Source: Sphingomonas hankyongi
Lineage (GTDB): Bacteria > Pseudomonadota > Alphaproteobacteria > Sphingomonadales > Sphingomonadaceae
Direction: 5' to 3'
Length of the DNA: 64,000 bases
Assembly (NCBI RefSeq): GCF_023516575.1
Contig: NZ_JAMGBE010000001.1
Span: 186,001 to 250,000 of the forward strand
Shown here: positions 60,219 through 64,000 of the stretch, piece by piece
How positions within the stretch are numbered: the stretch's first letter is position 1
Layout: each line of letters opens with the position of its first letter
Notes under the pieces: model-generated
Seen by the model: the letters and a program-made list of their open reading frames with translations, nothing else
Database searches by the model: none
Told to the model about the DNA's origin: nothing
Program-made: the position numbers and the translations under genes

Positions 60219-61031
60219 ATGACCGTGCCCCCGCAACGAACGAAAAAGCGTCCAGTGCCGCGTCCGCGCAGCGGGCGTTCAACTGTGCCGCCGAAGCAAC
60301 AAAACGGCAATGGCGGATCGCAGCGAATCGCCAAGCTTTTGGCGCGCGCCGGCGTCGCCTCGCGTCGCGAAGTCGAGCGGATGATCGCCGAAGGCCGCAT
60401 TGCCTTGCATGGCGAGACGCTCACGACGCCCGCGACCTTGCTCGACGACCTCTCGGGCGTGACGGTCGATGGGAAGCCGGTTCGGCCGGCGGCGTCGACC
60501 CGGCTGTTCCGTTTCTACAAGCCTGCCGGAACGATCACGGCGGAGCGCGACCCAAGGGGACGACCGACAATCTACGATCGCTTGCCCGCCGGACTTCCTC
60601 GACTGATGCCGGTCGGCAGGCTGGACTTTACGACGGAAGGGCTCCTGCTTCTGACCAACGATGGCGAGCTCAAGCGCCAGCTCGAGCTTCCGCGCAGCGG
60701 CGTGGTGCGCACGTACCGGGCGCGCGCGTTCGGTCACGTCACGCAAGACCAGCTCGAACGGCTCGCGGAAGGCATCACGATCGACGGCATCCACTACGGT
60801 TCGATCAACGCGAACCTGGAACGCCGAACCGGCCGCAATTGCTGGATCGAGATGAGCCTGACCGAAGGCAAGAACCGCGAGGTGCGACGCGTGCTCGCGC
60901 ATCTGGGCCTGCAGGTCTCGCGGCTGATCCGCGTCGCTTACGGACCGCTCACCCTCGAGGGTCTCGAACCTTGCGCGGTCGACGAAGCCGACGGATCGGA
61001 GCTCGACGCCCTGCGCCGCTCCATCCGATGA
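60219..61031 (+). CDS. rluB: 23S rRNA pseudouridine synthase RluB/RsuA family
   Basis: A 270-residue enzyme: basic N-terminal extension, S4 RNA-binding domain (RIAKLLARAGVASRREVER), then the synthase domain with catalytic Asp in VGRLDFTTEGLLLLTNDG and GKNREVRRVLAHLGLQV. RluB isomerises a uridine near the peptidyl-transferase centre; RluB is preferred over RluE/RsuA because of the extended basic N-terminus. ATGA overlap with rsmD. Confidence 0.9.
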   Translation: MTVPPQRTKKRPVPRPRSGRSTVPPKQQNGNGGSQRIAKLLARAGVASRREVERMIAEGRIALHGETLTTPATLLDDLSGVTVDGKPVRPAASTRLFRFYKPAGTITAERDPRGRPTIYDRLPAGLPRLMPVGRLDFTTEGLLLLTNDGELKRQLELPRSGVVRTYRARAFGHVTQDQLERLAEGITIDGIHYGSINANLERRTGRNCWIEMSLTEGKNREVRRVLAHLGLQVSRLIRVAYGPLTLEGLEPCAVDEADGSELDALRRSIR

Positions 61032-61567
61032 GGATCATTGCTGGCCAGTGGCGCGGCAGGCCGCTCGTCGCGCCGCCGGGCTCGGCAACGCGGCCCACTG
61101 CCGATCGGTTGCGAGAAGCGCTCTTCTCGATGCTCGCCAGCCGCCTCGGATCCTTCGGCGAGCTTCGCGTTGCCGATCTCTTCGCCGGTAGCGGCGCGCT
61201 CGGCTTCGAGGCCTTGTCTCGCGGAGCGGCGCACGTGACTTTCGTCGAGCGGGACCGTGGGGCGATTGAGGCCATCCGGCGGAATGCCGCCAAGCTTGGC
61301 GCCGCCGACAGGATCCGCGTGATTACCGCCTCAGCGCTTTCCCTGCCGCCTTCGGAACCGTTCGATCTTATATTCGCCGACCCGCCGTACGAGCCGGGCG
61401 CCGGGACCAACGTCGTCAACGCGGTCCTGGGTGCTCAATGGCTCTCGCCTGGAGGGTGGATGAGCGTGGAAACAGACCGTCACGACGATGTCGACGCGGG
61501 CGTGCTGGTCACCGACGCGACCCGTGTCGCGGGCCGCGCGCGGATTACCCTCCTGCGCCGCGCTTAG
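61028..61567 (+). CDS. rsmD: 16S rRNA (guanine966-N2)-methyltransferase RsmD
   Basis: A 179-residue methyltransferase: RIIAGQWRGRPLVAPPGSAT, RPTADRLREALFSML, SAM loop VADLFAGSGALGFEALSRG and catalytic DPPY in FADPPYEPGAG. It methylates G966 of 16S rRNA. Coupled to rluB. Its last 23 bp overlap the next minus-strand gene tail to tail. Confidence 0.94.
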   Translation: MRIIAGQWRGRPLVAPPGSATRPTADRLREALFSMLASRLGSFGELRVADLFAGSGALGFEALSRGAAHVTFVERDRGAIEAIRRNAAKLGAADRIRVITASALSLPPSEPFDLIFADPPYEPGAGTNVVNAVLGAQWLSPGGWMSVETDRHDDVDAGVLVTDATRVAGRARITLLRRA

Positions 61568-61928
61568 CGGCTTTTGCAGCCTGCTTGATCTCGTCCATCT
61601 CGGTGCTGAGGCGACGTCCAACTGCTGCGGCCGCAGCCTTGCCCGCCGCCTTTACCGCTCGGCCGGCGCGCTTGCCGCGCGTGGCGTCGCCACTCGTGAA
61701 ACCATGCTCGGCAAGGGAAGCAAGCGCTGCGGTCGCGGCAACGGCGACAAGCTCCGCGACCAGAGGGCTCTGAAGCAGCTTGATGAAGGCATCGCCCGCG
61801 TTGAAGCCGTTATCGCCTTTCGACCCGCCGCGCGAACTGCTGACACGCGCCACAGCGCGGCTCTTTGGCTTCGAATCCGCCTTTTTGGCCTTCGCGCCGC
61901 CGCCCGCCTTGGTCGCCTTCTTCGCCAT
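61545..61928 (-). CDS. Lys/Ala-rich hypothetical protein
   Basis: A 127-residue protein: a basic N-terminus (AKKATKAGGGAKAKKADSKP), one hydrophobic helix (FIKLLQSPLVAELVAVAATA) and a basic Ala-rich end (RAVKAAGKAAAAAVGRRLS). GAGGAG lies 8 bases before the ATG. The histone-H1-like composition suggests nucleic-acid association, but this is inference. Confidence 0.7.
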   Translation of the reverse strand: MAKKATKAGGGAKAKKADSKPKSRAVARVSSSRGGSKGDNGFNAGDAFIKLLQSPLVAELVAVAATAALASLAEHGFTSGDATRGKRAGRAVKAAGKAAAAAVGRRLSTEMDEIKQAAKAAKRGAGG

Positions 61929-62035
61929 TACCCAGTCTCCTCGAGGTTCGTTTGCAGGCTTAACTCACGCCATGCCCGACCGTTTCCCGCCAAGCGAGAT
62001 CAACGGCTCGTCTCAGCCCTTTGGAAGCGGCCCCA

Positions 62036-62482
62036 TCAGCGAAGCAGGCCGGCGTTCTCCTGACGCCAGGCATACCAGAGCAACAGAGCGCAAACCGCGA
62101 TGATCACCAGCGGCACATACTTCAGCGCGCCCGCCGTCATCTCCGGCGGAGGCGGAGGGCCCAAATATTGCGTGCCAAGGCTCAGGATCGCGCCAATCAG
62201 CGCAACTGCGAAGGCGTGCACCGCGTAGCGGCTGCGCGCCAGCAGCAGGATCGAGCCGAGGACGGAGCCCCAGACGCCCAGGCCCCACCCGACCTGCGCA
62301 TAGAGCGGCATCCCATCGATGTACGCGAGCATCGCATTCGGATCGCCCATCGAGGAGAGGTAATCCATGTTCCGGAAACGCGTCATGAGATAATCGTACG
62401 CGCCGAAAGCGTTCCACAGCAGTGAGAGTATTCCGACAATCCAGAGATGCGCGGGAGTGCGCGCGGAGACCGCTTGCTGCAT
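62036..62482 (-). CDS. Four-helix membrane protein
   Basis: A 148-residue protein with about four membrane helices (LWIVGILSLLWNAFGAYDY, VGWGLGVWGSVLGSILLL, VHAFAVALIGAILSLG, YVPLVIIAVCALLLWYAW) and a conserved NAFGAYDYLMTRFRNMDYL loop, which I associate with a sphingomonad protein family of unknown function. The second ATG (62482) is chosen because AGGGGG lies 6 bases upstream; 62488 is possible. Confidence 0.7.
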   Translation of the reverse strand: MQQAVSARTPAHLWIVGILSLLWNAFGAYDYLMTRFRNMDYLSSMGDPNAMLAYIDGMPLYAQVGWGLGVWGSVLGSILLLARSRYAVHAFAVALIGAILSLGTQYLGPPPPPEMTAGALKYVPLVIIAVCALLLWYAWRQENAGLLR

Positions 62483-62574
62483 ATCCATCCCCCTCAGTGC
62501 GCCGTCAGGCCACGGCAAGCAGCAGTGGGCTCCTGTCTCCAGGCGAAGTCAAGCAGCAGCAGCTGCCAATGCCG

Positions 62575-64000
62575 TCAGGCGGCGGTGACGGTTCTCTTGA
62601 GCACGCCCTGAAGAGCCTCGGCGAGCGTTGAAAGCTCATAAGGCTTCTGCAGGACTGGGAAACCGTGACTCCCGCTGATTTCCTCACTGTAACCGGTGGT
62701 GAGAAGGATCGGCAGCTCGGGAAAGCGCGCGCGCACGCGCTCGGCCAGCTCGATGCCGCTGATGCCGCCCGGCATGATGATGTCGGAGAAGATCAGCTTC
62801 GGCCTCTTCCCTCCCGCGAGCTTGTCGAGAGCCTCCTTGCCGCTGTGGGCGACGGTCGTTTCGAACCCTAGTTCGCTCAACATTCCGGCCGCCAGGTCGG
62901 CAACCAGCTCGTCATCCTCCACGATCAGCACCTGGCCGAGAACCCGCCTCCCGTTGGCCTTGTGGACGGCCGCTGTCTGCGCGGCCCGGCTGGCAGGAAG
63001 GTACAGGGTGAAAGTCGCGCCTTTGCCCGGCTCCGATTCGACGGTGACCGCCCCGCCGACCTGCTTCACGAACCCAAAGACCTGGCTGAGCCCAAGCCCG
63101 GTGCCCTCGCCGAAGCTCTTGGTGGTGAAGAAAGGCTCGAACACGCGCTCCATCGTGTCCGAGTCCATGCCACTCCCCGTGTCCGACACGCGAAGCGCCA
63201 CGAACTCGCCGTGGAGGTCTTCTGGCTGGCCCTCAAGCAGCTGGTTCGTCGCGCTGATGCGCAACGATCCGCCATCCTTCATCGCATCGCGAGCGTTGAA
63301 TGAGAGATTGAGAAGCGCCAGCTCGAGCGCTCCGGCGTCGGTGTCGATCTGCCAAAGCTGGTCTGACGTTTCGAGGATAACCTCGATATCCTTGCGCAGC
63401 GATGGACGAAGCAACGTGATCGCCTCGTCAAGGAACGCCCGAAGGTCCACTGCCTTGATCTCCAGCTGCTGTGCTCGGGCAAACGCCAGCAGCTGCTTGG
63501 TAAGACTTGCCCCGCGCTGCGCGGAATTGCGCACGCCCTCGAGCATCTTCCGGAGCTTTTGTTCATCCCGGATGTTTCGCGCTGCGAGGTCCGTTGCGCC
63601 CAGGATCGCCGTCAGCAGGTTGTTGAAATCGTGGGCAAGGCCTCCCGTCAGCTGGCCGAGCGCCTCCATTTTCTGCGACCTGAACAGTTGTTCGCGCGAT
63701 TCTTCGAGCCGCAGCTGGGTTTCGCGCTTCTCGGTCATGTCGCGCGTGACCTTGGCGAAGCCGATCAGCTTCCCGGTTTCATCCTTGATCGCATCGATGA
63801 CGACGCTCGCCCAGAAGCGCGTTCCATCCTTGCGGCGGCGCCATCCCTCCGCTTCATAGCGGCCGGTCTTGCGCGCGGTCTCGAGCGCCTTTGTGGGCAC
63901 TCCGGCTTTGAGGTCCTCGGGCGTGTAGAAGCGGCTGAAATGCTCGCCGATGATCTCATCGGGCATATAGCCTTTGATCCGCTGCGCCCCCGCGTTCCAG
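62575..64000 (-). CDS. Hybrid sensor histidine kinase (partial, 5' end beyond right edge)
   Basis: Open to the right edge; 475 residues visible. Order: PAS (WNAGAQRIKGYMPDEIIGEH, to about residue 80), coiled linker, HisKA with His in GGLAHDFNNLLTAILG, HATPase with N box LLNLSFNARDAMKDGG and G boxes VSDTGSGMD and GEGTGLGLSQVFGFV, and a C-terminal receiver (VLIVEDDELVADLAAGML, phosphoacceptor in LIFSDIIMPGGISG, Lys in VLQKPYELS). The HDFNN signature marks the HWE-unlike, HisKA-type group common in alphaproteobacteria. The first 30-60 residues and perhaps more N-terminal sensor domains are missing. Confidence 0.93.
   Translation of the reverse strand, partial: WNAGAQRIKGYMPDEIIGEHFSRFYTPEDLKAGVPTKALETARKTGRYEAEGWRRRKDGTRFWASVVIDAIKDETGKLIGFAKVTRDMTEKRETQLRLEESREQLFRSQKMEALGQLTGGLAHDFNNLLTAILGATDLAARNIRDEQKLRKMLEGVRNSAQRGASLTKQLLAFARAQQLEIKAVDLRAFLDEAITLLRPSLRKDIEVILETSDQLWQIDTDAGALELALLNLSFNARDAMKDGGSLRISATNQLLEGQPEDLHGEFVALRVSDTGSGMDSDTMERVFEPFFTTKSFGEGTGLGLSQVFGFVKQVGGAVTVESEPGKGATFTLYLPASRAAQTAAVHKANGRRVLGQVLIVEDDELVADLAAGMLSELGFETTVAHSGKEALDKLAGGKRPKLIFSDIIMPGGISGIELAERVRARFPELPILLTTGYSEEISGSHGFPVLQKPYELSTLAEALQGVLKRTVTAA

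Noticed and set aside
59990-61567. 525-residue frame ending as RsmD
   Set aside because: Only the part from 61028 is real; the rest is antisense to a response regulator and out of frame across rluB.

Overview
The window reads as a chromosomal segment of an alphaproteobacterium, most probably a member of the Sphingomonadaceae (Sphingomonas or a relative). This is an inference from gene content and order: split ATP synthase b/b' subunits, a ydbH-ynbE-ydbL operon, dnaK-dnaJ, lapA-pyrF-accD-folC, a DUF6456/XRE pair, several L,D-transpeptidases, gene-transfer-agent (GTA)-type terminase genes and GGAAC-type (EcfG) stress promoters. The DNA is GC-rich and very compact. Genes often overlap by ATGA, and seven convergent gene pairs share or abut palindromic stop codons (CTAG or TGATCA).

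Layout. 0-6.6 kb: catabolic genes (acyl-CoA dehydrogenase cut by the left edge, SDR, threonine-dehydratase-like enzyme, a PaaZ-type ALDH-MaoC fusion), a free-standing GAF protein and a CBS protein. 6.6-9.1 kb: the F0 half of ATP synthase (I-a-c-b'-b). 9.2-13.7 kb: a DUF3298 protein and the envelope-lipid operon ydbH-ynbE-ydbL. 13.8-20 kb: radC, purB, a phytochrome-like PAS-GAF protein without visible chromophore ligands, and dnaK-dnaJ behind a heat-shock-like promoter. 20-28.3 kb: DUF2029 membrane protein, fabD-fabG, two tandem APC permeases, an orphan Rieske oxygenase, and rpsF-rpsR-rplI with a UUCG-loop terminator. 28.5-35.1 kb: a hydrophilin-like disordered protein behind an EcfG-like promoter, a GST, a regulator cluster (DUF6456, XRE, S24-type repressor with its own palindrome, a possible pseudo-receiver/winged-helix protein) around tRNA-Val(UAC), then cysQ and an SDR.

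35.3-46.2 kb is the most unusual part. It has a YcbB-type L,D-transpeptidase and a polyproline-tailed outer-membrane barrel. Next come what look like the two ends of a GTA cluster (small and large terminase at one end, a DUF2793 protein at the other). The virion genes between them are missing and the space holds a tandem pair of duplicated membrane proteins. The terminase promoter has a perfect TTGACA bracketed by a 9-bp inverted repeat, and one arm lies in an 11-bp sequence also found just upstream of the XRE regulator 11.6 kb away. GFA, DUF4118-like, cupredoxin and NRAMP-like genes follow. 46.2-46.8 kb has no convincing gene but contains a strong minus-strand terminator.

46.8-64 kb: uvrD/pcrA, a lipoprotein, GNAT, two more L,D-transpeptidases, hemerythrin behind a second EcfG-like promoter, a class-C serine hydrolase, lapA-pyrF-accD-folC (without the trpF-trpB-trpA genes I would expect between pyrF and accD), ampG, a single-domain response regulator, rluB-rsmD, two unknown genes and a hybrid histidine kinase cut by the right edge. 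Cell-wall remodelling (three Ldt, AmpG, a class-C hydrolase) and general stress response are the recurring themes. All assignments come from reading the sequence; no database search was possible.
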